A DNA stretch of 64,000 nucleotides from Spartinivicinus marinus (GTDB lineage: Bacteria; Pseudomonadota; Gammaproteobacteria; Pseudomonadales; Zooshikellaceae), in contig NZ_JAPJZK010000001.1 of the NCBI RefSeq assembly GCF_026309355.1, forward strand, positions 4,484,501-4,548,500, given 5' to 3'. The notes under the pieces are model-generated. The model saw only the letters and a list, made by a program, of their open reading frames with translations, was not told where the DNA came from and searched no databases. A program made the position numbers and the translations under genes. Positions 27,037 through 36,194 of this stretch are shown here, piece after piece. Position 1 is the first letter of the stretch. The number at the start of each line of letters is the position of its first letter.

Positions 27037-29223
27037 ATGTTAAATAAAGAACTCAAGCAAACCATTCAGCGTGCCTATAGCCAGTTTTTAGAGCAACAGT
27101 CGCTAAAGCCCCGTTATGGGCAAAAGTTGATGATTGCTGAGATTGCTAAGTCATTAGCTGCGGTTCAAGTTGATGATGAAGGTAACCGTGAGTCAGACCC
27201 TGCCGTTTGTGCAGTGGAGGCGGGCACAGGCACCGGTAAAACAGTCGCCTATGCAGTTGCGGCTATTCCTATTGCTCAATACAGTGAAAAAACACTGATT
27301 GTTTCTACTGCAACAGTTGCCTTACAAGAGCAAATTGTTCTGAAAGATCTCCCTCAAATTCGTCAACAAAGTGGTTTGTCATTTAACTTTTGCCTGGCTA
27401 AAGGCCGGGGGCGATATGTGTGTTTAACAAAGCTAGACCATCAAGTGCAAAGTGCTGATGACATGCAGAGTACAGTCGAGCTGTTTGCTGAAGTAGGCTA
27501 TAAGGTTGACTTGGATAACAGCAAACAGCCTATTTTCCAAGACATGCTGAACCGACTAGCAACAGGTAAGTGGGATGGAGACCGTGATAATTGGCTTCAA
27601 CCAGTAGATGATGAGGTTTGGCGAGCTGTCACCACAGATCATCACCAATGTACCAACCGGCGCTGTGAGTTTTTTAATCAATGTGCTTTTTTTAAAGCAC
27701 GGGAAGCATTAGGTAAAGTTGATGTGGTTGTCACCAACCATGATTTAGTGCTTGCCGATTTAGCTTTGGGAGGAGGCGCGGTTTTACCTGCACCAAAAGA
27801 TGCTATTTATATCTTTGATGAAGGACATCACTTACCGGATAAAGCGGTTAACCATTTTTCTCATGGAGCACGTATTAAAGCGACTGGGCAGTGGTTAGAT
27901 AGTTTAGCTAAACAATTGAGTAAATGGTTACAACAGCATGCTTTACCTGGAGAAATTGGGCGGCTCATGGAAAAGGCTGGTCTTTTGGCACCTGAGCTGC
28001 AAAAGCTGTTGGATGAAAGCTACCAGCTATTAGCACAACTGCTCACTCAGCAAACAGCCAATAATCAAGCTTCTTCTGGGTATCAAAAAAACAAACCCAC
28101 AGCAGGTTCTCAACAACAAGAACTGACGATTAATTATCGATTTCCAATGGGAGTGATCCCTGAGCTATTAAAAACACAGGCTGAACAACTTAAACAGCAA
28201 TTCAGTCAGTTAACTGATGTGTTGGACCAGGTGGCTGAGTTATTAAAAGAAGCCATTGATGGCAAGCTAACTGGGGTAGATAAGCAGGAGGCAGAGCAGT
28301 GGTATCCCTTGGTTGGAGTACACTTAACCCGCTCAATGGCCAACCTGGCCTTATGGCAGAGTTATGCGGCAACTGATCCCACTACCAGCCCACCCTGGGC
28401 CCGTTGGTTGGTCGGCATTGATATCGGTGGGCGGCTTGAGGTGGAGATAGCCTCAAGCCCTATTTTAGCGGCAGAAACCTTGCGTCAGTCGTTATGGAAT
28501 CGAGCACATGCTGCTGTAATAACCTCTGCCACTTTGACGGCGTTAGGAACCTTTGACCGATTTCGAATGCGTGCCGGCATTCCCAAAAATAGTGCCACAC
28601 TTGTTGTACCCAGCCCTTTTGATTACGCAACAGCGGGCCAGTTAGTAGTACCTGCAATGAAAAGTGGGCCAAAGGACCAGCAGGGCCATACAGAAGAAAT
28701 TATCCAACAGTTGCCGGCTTTAGTTAGCAAATATTCGGGTAATTTGGTGCTATTTGCTTCTCGTAAACAGATGTTGGCTGTGTATTATGGTTTAGCTGAA
28801 AAAGACCGTCGTCTAGTGATGATGCAGGGAGACTTGGCAAAACATGAAATCATTAAACGACATAAGCAGGCAATTGATAAGAAGCAACCAAGCGTAATTT
28901 TTGGTCTTGCCAGCTTTGCAGAAGGTATCGATTTGCCTGGCGAATACTGTCAGCATGTGATTATTGCCAAAATCCCTTTTGCAACTCCAGATGACCCGAT
29001 AGAGTCAGCACTCGCGGAATGGATTGAAAATCAAGGGCGCAATGCATTTATGGAAATTACCATTCCTGATGCAGCTGTTAAATTAGTGCAAGCCTGTGGT
29101 CGCCTTTTAAGGACTGAAGCAGACCATGGTCAAGTCACTTTATTAGATCGGCGATTGGTAACTCAGCGCTATGGGGCAATGCTATTAAATAGTTTGCCCC
29201 CTTTTATGCGAGTAATTGAGTAA
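27037..29223 (+). CDS. dinG: ATP-dependent DNA helicase DinG (XPD-like, Fe-S)
   Basis: A superfamily 2 helicase of about 728 residues. Walker A is EAGTGTGKTVAYA (63-69) and the Walker B-type box is IFDEGHHLPD. The four Fe-S cysteines are one in RGRYVCLTK and three in CTNRRCEFFNQC. Motif VI is QACGRLLR near the C-terminus. The enzyme unwinds damaged DNA and R-loops 5'-3'. Three in-frame starts sit together (GTG 27031, ATG 27034, ATG 27037). I use the last because it has the best spacing from AGAGG. It is convergent with the Sel1-repeat gene, with about 35 bp between. Confidence 0.94.
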   Translation: MLNKELKQTIQRAYSQFLEQQSLKPRYGQKLMIAEIAKSLAAVQVDDEGNRESDPAVCAVEAGTGTGKTVAYAVAAIPIAQYSEKTLIVSTATVALQEQIVLKDLPQIRQQSGLSFNFCLAKGRGRYVCLTKLDHQVQSADDMQSTVELFAEVGYKVDLDNSKQPIFQDMLNRLATGKWDGDRDNWLQPVDDEVWRAVTTDHHQCTNRRCEFFNQCAFFKAREALGKVDVVVTNHDLVLADLALGGGAVLPAPKDAIYIFDEGHHLPDKAVNHFSHGARIKATGQWLDSLAKQLSKWLQQHALPGEIGRLMEKAGLLAPELQKLLDESYQLLAQLLTQQTANNQASSGYQKNKPTAGSQQQELTINYRFPMGVIPELLKTQAEQLKQQFSQLTDVLDQVAELLKEAIDGKLTGVDKQEAEQWYPLVGVHLTRSMANLALWQSYAATDPTTSPPWARWLVGIDIGGRLEVEIASSPILAAETLRQSLWNRAHAAVITSATLTALGTFDRFRMRAGIPKNSATLVVPSPFDYATAGQLVVPAMKSGPKDQQGHTEEIIQQLPALVSKYSGNLVLFASRKQMLAVYYGLAEKDRRLVMMQGDLAKHEIIKRHKQAIDKKQPSVIFGLASFAEGIDLPGEYCQHVIIAKIPFATPDDPIESALAEWIENQGRNAFMEITIPDAAVKLVQACGRLLRTEADHGQVTLLDRRLVTQRYGAMLLNSLPPFMRVIE

Positions 29224-29258
29224 ATGCAGGAAGTGATAGGTAGTCTCTTCTAATTAAT

Positions 29259-29807
29259 TTATTGCTCGTACATGCCTTTAAACTGCTCAACTAAAATATT
29301 GGCATTATTTAGTTGAGCAGGGGTCATTAGCTTGGCAACTTCTTGCTGGGTTTGCTTGGCTTCAGGCTGTTTAGAGTGGGCTTGATGACTGGATAAGGTG
29401 AGCCAGATATAGGCGGATATAATATTGGCGTCGGTACCCTTCCCTTTTAAGTAAGCCTGGCCTAGATAATATTGCGCTTCACCATCTTTACTACGAGAGG
29501 CCTCTGCAAACAATTGGAAGGCTTGTTCTAGATTTTTTTTAACACCATGACCAGAGGTGAGTGCCAGACCCATCAGCGTTTTTGCCTGAGGGTTATCTGA
29601 TCTTAATGCTTGTTTTAACCATTTGATGGCGGTTGGGTAATCTTGCTGGATATCACGACCGTAGTAGTATGCTTTGGCAAGATCAAACTGTGCACGAGAG
29701 TTTCCTGCATTGGCCGATGTTTCAAGTGCGGTGATATTGGGGTTGGCTACTATTAGACTAGGAAATAATAAACTAAGTAATAAAATAGCTAAAAATTGCG
29801 CTTTCAC
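29259..29807 (-). CDS. Exported Sel1-like (TPR) repeat protein
   Basis: A 182-residue protein with a signal peptide (MKAQFLAILLLSLLFPSLIVA) and three Sel1-like repeats: AQFDLAKAYYYGRDIQQDYP, then AKTLMGLALTSGHGVKKN and AQYYLGQAYLKGKGTD. These form a helical protein-binding solenoid in the periplasm. A short C-terminal helix follows (KLMTPAQLNNANILVEQF). No partner gene is evident. It sits tail to tail with dinG. Confidence 0.88.
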   Translation of the reverse strand: MKAQFLAILLLSLLFPSLIVANPNITALETSANAGNSRAQFDLAKAYYYGRDIQQDYPTAIKWLKQALRSDNPQAKTLMGLALTSGHGVKKNLEQAFQLFAEASRSKDGEAQYYLGQAYLKGKGTDANIISAYIWLTLSSHQAHSKQPEAKQTQQEVAKLMTPAQLNNANILVEQFKGMYEQ

Positions 29808-30085
29808 TTGATGTCCTTCAAAAACTAACTATGCAGAAGAGTAGAGCCTTAAGTAGGCTATTGTTTAAATGCTATTGCCAGGGTGGGTAATTTGCAAGTA
29901 TCGCATGATTGAAGATCGTCCCTAGCCGTTACTCATAGCCATTCTAGTGGGTTGATACATGAGTCAAAACTACTTTTAAAATGAATAACCTGACTGGCAA
30001 ATACCAATTTGGATAAACGATTTGGATAAAACTGTGCTAGGATTTGCCGCCAGAATTAACCGTAGCGAACTACCTTAGAGTGTGT

Positions 30086-31243
30086 ATGGATAAATACGAA
30101 GAGATTAGACCTTACCACGATCATGAAGTAAGAGAAGTTGTTGATCGCCTGCTTTACGATGACGGCTTTCTTGAATCAATGGCAAAGTTTAAGCTGGGTA
30201 AGCTGGCAACTAAGTTAGGCCCTGTGATTAATCCTTGCGTGCGTTGGCTATTACGTCGGGAGCTGAAGCCGGTCAATGATGTTACAAGCTTGCAAGATGC
30301 CGTAGAAAAATATGTAGATCGAGTCATTCATTTAACTACAACGGATGTCACTTTCTCTGGGGCTGAAAAATTAAATAAGCAGCAGAGTTATTTATTTATC
30401 AGTAACCACCGAGATATTGTGCTTGATCCTGCGTTCGTCAATTTTGCTTTATACCATAACAATATTAAGACACCACGTTTGGCAATTGGTGACAACTTGT
30501 TAACTCGCCCCTTTGTCAGTGATTTAATGCGGTTAAATAAAAGCTTTATTGTCCGTCGCTCCGTGCAGGGTAAGCGAGAAAAACTAGCTGCTTATCAGCA
30601 GCTTTCCAGCTATATCAATGATTCACTGGCTGAAAATGAGTCAATCTGGATTGCACAACGAGAAGGGCGAGCGAAAGATGGCAATGACTTTTCTGAAGCT
30701 GCCATTATTAAAATGTTGCAGTTAAGCCAGCGGGGAAAAGACATCAGTTTTAGTGATTTCATTAATAATCTGAGGCTTGTACCGGTTGCTATTTCTTATG
30801 AGTATGATCCGTGCGACTGGCTAAAAGCAAGGGAGCTTTACCAGACTGAGCGCGATGGCCATTACCAAAAAGCCAGTAACGAAGATGTGCAAAGTATTGT
30901 CAAAGGCATTCGTGGCTTTAAAGGGCATGTCCATATTGCTTTTGGTGAGCCATTAACGGGACAGCTTGATACACCTCAGCAGGTGGTTGATGCAATGGAT
31001 AGACAGATTTTAACCCATTATCGGCTCTATCCAGCTAACTACTTTGCTTATGAAAAACTGGAAGAAGCGCAACAGCCATTGGACTGGGACAAGATAGGGA
31101 CAGAATTTCCCAACATTGATTTAGCCGCGCGACGTCAGCGCTTTGAAGAGCGTTTAGCTAGTTGTAATGCTGCATGGCGCCCATGGTTATTGCGAATGTA
31201 CGCAAACCCCGTCATTAATAAGTTAAAGCTGCAGCAAAGCTAA
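30086..31243 (+). CDS. 1-acyl-glycerol-3-phosphate acyltransferase-like protein (PlsC domain)
   Basis: A PlsC-type acyltransferase of about 385 residues. The catalytic motif I (NHxxxxD) is SNHRDIVLDP, the substrate-binding block is IWIAQREGRAKDG, and a later PVAISYEYDP resembles the fourth motif. A frame open from 30044 would add 14 residues, but the ATG at 30086 gives the natural MDKYEEIRPYHDHEV start. There is no membrane helix at the N-terminus, so it is likely a peripheral enzyme that moves acyl chains in phospholipid or related lipid synthesis. It stands alone; the exact acceptor is unknown. Confidence 0.85.
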   Translation: MDKYEEIRPYHDHEVREVVDRLLYDDGFLESMAKFKLGKLATKLGPVINPCVRWLLRRELKPVNDVTSLQDAVEKYVDRVIHLTTTDVTFSGAEKLNKQQSYLFISNHRDIVLDPAFVNFALYHNNIKTPRLAIGDNLLTRPFVSDLMRLNKSFIVRRSVQGKREKLAAYQQLSSYINDSLAENESIWIAQREGRAKDGNDFSEAAIIKMLQLSQRGKDISFSDFINNLRLVPVAISYEYDPCDWLKARELYQTERDGHYQKASNEDVQSIVKGIRGFKGHVHIAFGEPLTGQLDTPQQVVDAMDRQILTHYRLYPANYFAYEKLEEAQQPLDWDKIGTEFPNIDLAARRQRFEERLASCNAAWRPWLLRMYANPVINKLKLQQS

Positions 31244-31265
31244 ACGGTTTTGAAATGGATTTTTC

Positions 31266-31296
31266 GGCCCTAACTCATGGTTTTATGCTTAGGGCC
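31266..31296 (+). terminator. Possible terminator after the acyltransferase
   Basis: GGCCCTAA and TTAGGGCC form a perfect 8-bp stem with a 15-base loop, 22 bp after the stop. No strong T-run follows. Confidence 0.35.
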
Positions 31297-31376
31297 TGCT
31301 CTATTTGTGATTATTTCAGCCATACAAGAAAGTTGCTACAAAGTGTCAATCCTCTCTTAACAGTCATCTGGCTTAT

Positions 31377-31682
31377 TTAGCTAAAAAAGCAGAGCCCTAC
31401 AAAAATTGAGCCTCCAGCCATGGCACCACAAAACAAGGCTGCCCCTGTAAATAATCGGTTCCAGGTGTGTTGAATCGTGCTGTAATCAAAATGGCTAGAG
31501 ATTGGGAGGTGCTCTTCATGGCTAGTAACTATGGAGGGGGCCGATGCCAAGCGGGCATTGGCACGGATTCGCACACTTAAACTCAATAGCCCACCTAGTA
31601 TCCCGTATATGGTTGCCAGAATAAATAAGCTTTGTTGTGGGTGAAGGCTGATATACTCCCAGGCTGCTTGGGCAATAGGCAT
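31377..31682 (-). CDS. Small two-helix membrane protein
   Basis: Start chosen at the ATG complementary to 31680-31682, because AAAGGAG lies six bases before it. The longer frame from 31721 lacks such a site. The ~101-residue protein has two hydrophobic helices: SLFILATIYGILGGLLSLSV near residue 18 and LFTGAALFCGAMAGGSIFVG near the C-terminus. A polar loop of about 45 residues lies between. I do not recognise the family. It is not in an operon. Confidence 0.65.
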   Translation of the reverse strand: MPIAQAAWEYISLHPQQSLFILATIYGILGGLLSLSVRIRANARLASAPSIVTSHEEHLPISSHFDYSTIQHTWNRLFTGAALFCGAMAGGSIFVGLCFFS

Positions 31683-31941
31683 GGATACTCCTTTAAATAC
31701 TGGCATGGCCCGCTTGGGCATCTAAAAATTGCATAAATTGGGTAAAAAAAAGCCAGTATTGTAAAGGCTTAACAAAACAACTCAATAGGGAATTGTTTTT
31801 ATTGCTGCTTGCCCGTTCACAATAAGTGCGTGAGGCAGAGTGCAAATTGCCTGTTTTTCCTGCTGAACTTTGGGATGAGATGTGCTTCTAATATACACGC
31901 TAATTATGTGATTTTATTCATTCAAGTGAGGCTAACGGGTT

Positions 31942-32436
31942 ATGTATAGTAATACCGTTATGTGGCGGGAGCTGATTCACCGAGGTGGAGAAGCTTTTCA
32001 GCAGGAGCAATATTTATTGGCAAAAGAGCGTTTTCAACAAGCGCTTAATTTAGCCGAAGTTGCTCTAAATAAGGCTCAAACAATACCTGCCTTTGTTGAA
32101 CAACTAACAGAGCAGCCAGTTGAACCACCAGCAGAACAAGTAGTGCAACAATTTTTAATTGCTTGTTGTAATCTGGCTGATACCCACAACATGATGGGGG
32201 ATAGTGAAGTGGCTGATTATTACTATCAGTGTGCTTGGCAATCGCTGCAAAGCCTGATTAGTGCCACTAATATAGCGCCTTGCTTGAGGCAGCAGGCGAT
32301 TATTCAACTTGAAAAAGCCGCTAAGGAGTTTACTGAGTTGGCAGAATACCCTGTCAACTCAATAATGGATGCACCTTGGCATCATGCTAATGAACAACAT
32401 TACGGCCAGTCAAAAATAACACCCATCTATCATTAA
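31942..32436 (+). CDS. Helical TPR-like protein of unknown function
   Basis: A 164-residue soluble, helix-rich protein. Residues 10-45 (GGEAFQQEQYLLAKERFQQALNLAE, in part) and 83-110 (CCNLADTHNMMGDSEVADYYYQCAW, in part) look like TPR helices. A Gln/Pro/Glu-rich insertion lies between them (EQLTEQPVEPPAEQVVQQF). The start has GAGG about 12 bases upstream; an internal ATG at residue 7 is a second choice. It is expected to act as an adaptor in the cytosol. No neighbour suggests a partner. Confidence 0.65.
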   Translation: MYSNTVMWRELIHRGGEAFQQEQYLLAKERFQQALNLAEVALNKAQTIPAFVEQLTEQPVEPPAEQVVQQFLIACCNLADTHNMMGDSEVADYYYQCAWQSLQSLISATNIAPCLRQQAIIQLEKAAKEFTELAEYPVNSIMDAPWHHANEQHYGQSKITPIYH

Positions 32437-32703
32437 ATATCCAGCTGTTGCATTAATTATCTGTACTTGGCATTTGTTTGCTTGTTTTTAAAGTAAGCCG
32501 ATCTAGAAAATGTTGTTACAAGTGCAGATAATTTTTCAATGGCTATAGTTTTTTTCTCAAGCAATAATAAAAAGAAGTTATCTGCATAATTTCTTGCTTT
32601 GGCATAGAGTATTTTGCGGTAAGCAAAGTCTAACTCTATTAAAAGTGCTCAGTTGCACATCCGTTTGCGGTAATGCTACTGATGAGACTAGTAAGTCTAG
32701 TGA
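32437..32703. other. Spacer upstream of the 11-bp repeat
   Basis: I see no gene in this AT-rich stretch. Together with the repeat at 32704-32769 it makes a spacer of about 350 bp before the lipoprotein gene. It may hold the promoter, but no clear pair of hexamers stands out. Confidence 0.4.
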
Positions 32704-32769
32704 GAAAGCAGCGAGAAAGTATCTAGAAAGTATCTAGAAAGTATCTAGAAAGTATCTAGAAAGTAGCGA
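32704..32769 (+). repeat. Six tandem 11-bp units directly upstream of a lipoprotein gene
   Basis: Units start every 11 bp: GAAAGCAGCGA (32704), then four exact GAAAGTATCTA copies (32715, 32726, 32737, 32748), then GAAAGTAGCGA (32759). The next bases, GAAAGG (32770-32775), form the ribosome-binding site of the lipoprotein. The array lies in the 5' leader, about 16 bp before the ATG. Its period is close to one DNA helical turn. Confidence 0.92.
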
Positions 32770-32784
32770 GAAAGGTATTTTGTG

Positions 32785-33243
32785 ATGAGATATGTAATAG
32801 CTTGTATGATGTCTGGTTTGTTTGTGATGCTGACAGGCTGTGTATCAAACCTGTCAGGAGAGTCTTACTCAAGAAATGAAGCAAGACAGTTACAGACAGT
32901 AAAAATGGGAACAGTGATTGATGTGAAGTTGGTGCAGATTGAAGGCACAAAAAGTGGTGTTGGAGCTATTGCCGGTGCGGCTGCAGGTGGTATTGCTGGC
33001 TCAACTGTTGGTGGTGGGCGTGGTAGTGATATCGCTGCTATTGCGGGTGCTGTAGCAGGTGGGTTGTTAGGTGGTAAAGCTGAAGAAGCGTACACTCGCT
33101 CACAAGGGGTTCAGCTAACCATTGAGCTATATGATGGTTCTTATGTTTCTGTTGTCCAACAGGTGTCTCCCAATGTTCGGTTCCGCCCAGGTGATCGAGT
33201 CAGAATCCTAACTCAAAATGGTGTGTCTCGCGTTGTTCAATAA
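32785..33243 (+). CDS. Outer-membrane glycine-zipper lipoprotein (SlyB/Pcp family)
   Basis: A lipoprotein precursor of about 152 residues. The signal ends in the lipobox LTGC (Cys19). Residues about 55-95 are a glycine-zipper segment (GAIAGAAAGGIAGSTVGGG, AGAVAGGLLGG) that forms a paired helix in the membrane. The C-terminal region RPGDRVRILTQNG is typical of the SlyB/Pcp group. The family stabilises the outer membrane, and SlyB itself is PhoP-regulated in enterics. GTG at 32782 is a possible alternative start. The leader holds six tandem 11-bp units that end at the ribosome-binding site, so expression may vary with copy number. Confidence 0.88.
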   Translation: MRYVIACMMSGLFVMLTGCVSNLSGESYSRNEARQLQTVKMGTVIDVKLVQIEGTKSGVGAIAGAAAGGIAGSTVGGGRGSDIAAIAGAVAGGLLGGKAEEAYTRSQGVQLTIELYDGSYVSVVQQVSPNVRFRPGDRVRILTQNGVSRVVQ

Positions 33244-33348
33244 ACCCCAGGCGCAAACCTTGCTCTCTAGTGGTGCTGTTAGCTTATTTCGCATATGTAC
33301 CACTAGCTATAATGAAAGTTTTTGCTTTTTACACAGGTCTATTTGTAT

Positions 33349-33867
33349 ATGAAGAATAAGGACCAGCAGTTTCAGGCTTTGGTGGAGGCCTACCACAAGC
33401 CTTTGTACCGTTATGCGTATTGGTTGACAAGTGATGAATCCGTTGCCGAAGACTTAGTGCAAGAGACTTTTATGAGAGCGTGGCGAGCTTTAGATAGCTT
33501 ACAGAACGTTGAAGCGGCAAAGTCGTGGTTGATAACGATATTACGGCGTGAGAATGCTCGTCGTTTTCAACGTAAGTCATTGGAATACACTGATATAGAA
33601 GCAGATGAACTACCTGATAACAGCGGCCATTATGCTTTTTCTACTAATTTGGAAGCACTCAGAAACTGCATGGGGAGACTTTCAGAAAAATACCGTGAAC
33701 CGATAGTGATGCAATTGGTTTTAGGCTATTCACAGGATGAAATTGCACAGGCTTTGGACATTCCAGCAAATACAGTAGCAACTCGGTTACGTCGTGCACG
33801 GCAACAGTTGCAAGCAATGTTAGGTGGTAATGATGAGCAAGGATATTCACGAGGTGTAGGAGTATGA
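33349..33867 (+). CDS. ECF-type RNA polymerase sigma factor
   Basis: A sigma-70-family ECF factor of about 172 residues. Region 2 is near residues 10-75 (YHKPLYRYAYWL, VAEDLVQETFMRAWRAL). Region 4 is near 115-165 (LSEKYREPIVMQLVLGYSQ, DEIAQALDIPANTVATRLRRAR). The ATG at 33349 is used; a TTG at 33322 would add nine residues. The anti-sigma gene follows with a 4-bp ATGA overlap, so the pair is coupled, as in RpoE-like systems. The promoter upstream may be self-recognised, but I could not identify the motif with confidence. Confidence 0.92.
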   Translation: MKNKDQQFQALVEAYHKPLYRYAYWLTSDESVAEDLVQETFMRAWRALDSLQNVEAAKSWLITILRRENARRFQRKSLEYTDIEADELPDNSGHYAFSTNLEALRNCMGRLSEKYREPIVMQLVLGYSQDEIAQALDIPANTVATRLRRARQQLQAMLGGNDEQGYSRGVGV

Positions 33868-34619
33868 ACTGCTTAGAATTTCGCCGAGTGGTATTAGAAG
33901 AGCCGCAGCAACTCCCACCAGCACTTAGTGAGCATAAACAGCAGTGTAAGGATTGCCAACGCTACTATACCCAGTTGCAAGAGCAGGAGGCGTTGTTAAT
34001 GGAGGCTCTTGCAGTGCCGGTGCCGGAGGATTTAGCGGCAAAAATTATGCTCCAGTGCAGCTTTGATCAAACTGCTGATCAGGAAGTTTCAGAAGCGGAG
34101 CCAAAAATTGTACCTCTCAAAAGTAAAAGCAAAACTTTTCGTCAGTTTATTGGGGGCTTTGCAGTAGCCGCTTCTGTGATGATGGGAGTGGTATTCTGGC
34201 AGGCCCATTTGAACTCTGAGCAGCAGCAGCTGACAGAAATGTTTGTTCAACATATGGAACATGAAGCTCACTCTTTAGTTTTAGAGGAACCTATTTCTGT
34301 TGGCCGGGTTGGGTTTACCTTAAATAATGTGGGAATTAAACCCATGGCTGAGTTGGCCAATGTCACTTATGCTGCAAATTGTGTTATTGAAGATAAAATG
34401 GTGGCGCATTTGGTAGTTAAAACCGATCAAGGCCCAGTGACAGTTCTACTAATGCCACACAAGCAGTTTGGCGATGAGTTTGCTGAGGAAGCTAAACAGT
34501 GGCAAGTGGCTTTAACTAATATGAAGCAAGGAAGTGTCGCTTTTATCGGGCCTAAGTCACTTAACTTGGAGCCTATCCAGCAACAAGTGATGCAGTCAGT
34601 TGACGTGCTTCAGATATAG
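33864..34619 (+). CDS. DUF3379 anti-sigma factor, membrane-anchored
   Basis: A 251-residue protein that overlaps the sigma factor gene by four bases. The N-terminal domain carries a zinc-type H-x3-C-x2-C motif (SEHKQQCKDCQRYY), as in ZAS-type anti-sigma factors. One membrane helix is near residues 92-112 (FIGGFAVAASVMMGVVFWQA). The C-terminal part is periplasmic. It matches DUF3379, a family that pairs with ECF sigma factors. Stress-triggered loss of this protein would free the sigma factor. The ribosome-binding site (TAGGAG) is inside the end of the sigma gene. Confidence 0.88.
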   Translation: MNCLEFRRVVLEEPQQLPPALSEHKQQCKDCQRYYTQLQEQEALLMEALAVPVPEDLAAKIMLQCSFDQTADQEVSEAEPKIVPLKSKSKTFRQFIGGFAVAASVMMGVVFWQAHLNSEQQQLTEMFVQHMEHEAHSLVLEEPISVGRVGFTLNNVGIKPMAELANVTYAANCVIEDKMVAHLVVKTDQGPVTVLLMPHKQFGDEFAEEAKQWQVALTNMKQGSVAFIGPKSLNLEPIQQQVMQSVDVLQI

Positions 34620-34649
34620 GTGTGTTGCATATATAAAAGCTGAAAGTCT

Positions 34650-34683
34650 AGCAACTGGCTTCTATTATCAGAAGCCAGTTGCT
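34650..34683. terminator. Perfect 14-bp hairpin between convergent genes
   Basis: AGCAACTGGCTTCT and AGAAGCCAGTTGCT form a 14-bp perfect stem with a 6-base loop (ATTATC). It lies 30 bp after the anti-sigma stop and 56 bp before the end of the DUF2489 gene. It can act in both directions but has no clean T-run. Confidence 0.6.
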
Positions 34684-34739
34684 GTATACTATTAATTAAA
34701 TGAATTTGGTAAATGTAATAATTTTGTAGTAAGACGCTA

Positions 34740-35180
34740 TTAAAACCGGGTTGATAGTAATTTCTTTGCAGCCGCTTTTATTGCTTCTCCATACTGTTCT
34801 TCTAGATCGGTCCGTTCCGAATCCTGCTGGATTTTTAAACTCAGTTGCATTGCTTCACGAGCATCATGGGTTGCCATGTGTTTAGTTGCATTATAAATAG
34901 TATCAAATACAGCTAAGTCGGGCTGCTTCACCAAGTTGACATCAATGTTATCCAGAAGGATTTTGAGACGAATTGCTCCTTCTGTGAGGTCGAGTTGGTC
35001 GTTAGCGATGGCTAATGCCAGAATTTTTATACTAGAAGCAAGAAAGTCTTTTTGTTGTTTTTCAAACTGCTTTAATTTGGCCTGATTCGCGAATACCTCG
35101 CGCCACAAGACAACTGCCCATGCACTAAGTCCTAAGATAATCAATATGCCAAAAATAAGAAAAATATTTGTATACAGCAT
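34740..35180 (-). CDS. DUF2489 domain-containing membrane-anchored protein
   Basis: A 146-residue protein with a single N-terminal helix (residues 5-26, IFLIFGILIILGLSAWAVVL). The rest is a soluble, helix-rich DUF2489 domain (DQLDLTEGAIRLKILLDNID). Such proteins are common in gammaproteobacteria and have no known role. It stands alone and is convergent with the sigma/anti-sigma operon. Confidence 0.82.
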   Translation of the reverse strand: MLYTNIFLIFGILIILGLSAWAVVLWREVFANQAKLKQFEKQQKDFLASSIKILALAIANDQLDLTEGAIRLKILLDNIDVNLVKQPDLAVFDTIYNATKHMATHDAREAMQLSLKIQQDSERTDLEEQYGEAIKAAAKKLLSTRF

Positions 35181-35309
35181 GCGATAGTAAGCTTATGTCG
35201 TAGATCGTGAAATGACGCGGTTTGGGCTAAGGAGCACTTTTTATAGGACGCTGCACTAGGTTAGCATGAATCAACATGAAAGGGCAGTTTAAGGGTACCT
35301 ATAAAGCTC

Positions 35310-36137
35310 TTAAGTACAAGCGTTCTTTGCCGTAGATTTATAGTTTCTGGTTGCGTCATATTGGTCAAGAAAGTCGAGTAGCGCTTGGTTGACTTGGGCA
35401 GGTTGGTCTAATGGAGACGCATGGCCAGAGTCTTCGATCACTACTAGTTTGGCATTAGCGAGTTGCTGACAATAGTCTGCTTTATAGCTGATAGGGGTAT
35501 AGTCTCTATCACCCGTTAAAATTAAGCAGGGACACTTGATATTATTGAGAGGGACCGCAACTGACCAGTTAATAATAGCTTTAAAAGCATTGACATAGGC
35601 CGCTTTATCATTAGCTGCCCATTTTTCAACCCCTTGTTGTCGAAGCGCATGTTGCTCTGGTTTAGGAAACAGTTTTTGCATAATAAACTTGCCTGTTATT
35701 CGCATACCCAATAGCTGAGTAATGAGTAGCCGCTGGTATATTAAGCAGCGAATTTTCCAAGAGCGGGCAATAAGGTGAGGGCCACTGTTAATAATAGATA
35801 ATGACAGGACTTGCGGAGGCTGATCGACAGCTAATTGAAAGGCGATCATTCCTCCCATGGAAATACCAATTAGATGGTATTGATGAAGACCCAGTTGTTT
35901 TGCGAAACACCTGACATCATCTGCCAACATTTTAATGCTATAGGGGCCTGGTGGTTTGCTGGACTGGCCATGACCTCTCAAGTCTAATGTAATAACCTGA
36001 AAGTCGCTTTGTAGTGCTGATACTTGATGAGGCCAATCCTGACTACTGGAACCCAAACCATGGAGGAGCAATACAGGCTCTCCTGAGCCTTGCATTTCAT
36101 AATACAGTCGTTGCTGATTAGCAGTAATAAAAGGCAT
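35310..36137 (-). CDS. Alpha/beta-fold hydrolase
   Basis: A 275-residue alpha/beta hydrolase. The nucleophile elbow is GISMGG near residue 92. The acid is in LTGDRDYTP near 212, and the His is in EDSGHASPLDQP near 239. The oxyanion region is LLHGLGSS. The family includes esterases and 3-oxoadipate enol-lactonase-like enzymes, but the substrate is not readable from sequence. It follows trmJ in the same direction with a gap of about 57 bp, so the two may be co-transcribed. Confidence 0.88.
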   Translation of the reverse strand: MPFITANQQRLYYEMQGSGEPVLLLHGLGSSSQDWPHQVSALQSDFQVITLDLRGHGQSSKPPGPYSIKMLADDVRCFAKQLGLHQYHLIGISMGGMIAFQLAVDQPPQVLSLSIINSGPHLIARSWKIRCLIYQRLLITQLLGMRITGKFIMQKLFPKPEQHALRQQGVEKWAANDKAAYVNAFKAIINWSVAVPLNNIKCPCLILTGDRDYTPISYKADYCQQLANAKLVVIEDSGHASPLDQPAQVNQALLDFLDQYDATRNYKSTAKNACT

Positions 36138-36194
36138 GGGTTGGCTTCATCCTTGAAGTGTAATATTTGCTGTAGTACTACATTAAATTAAAGA

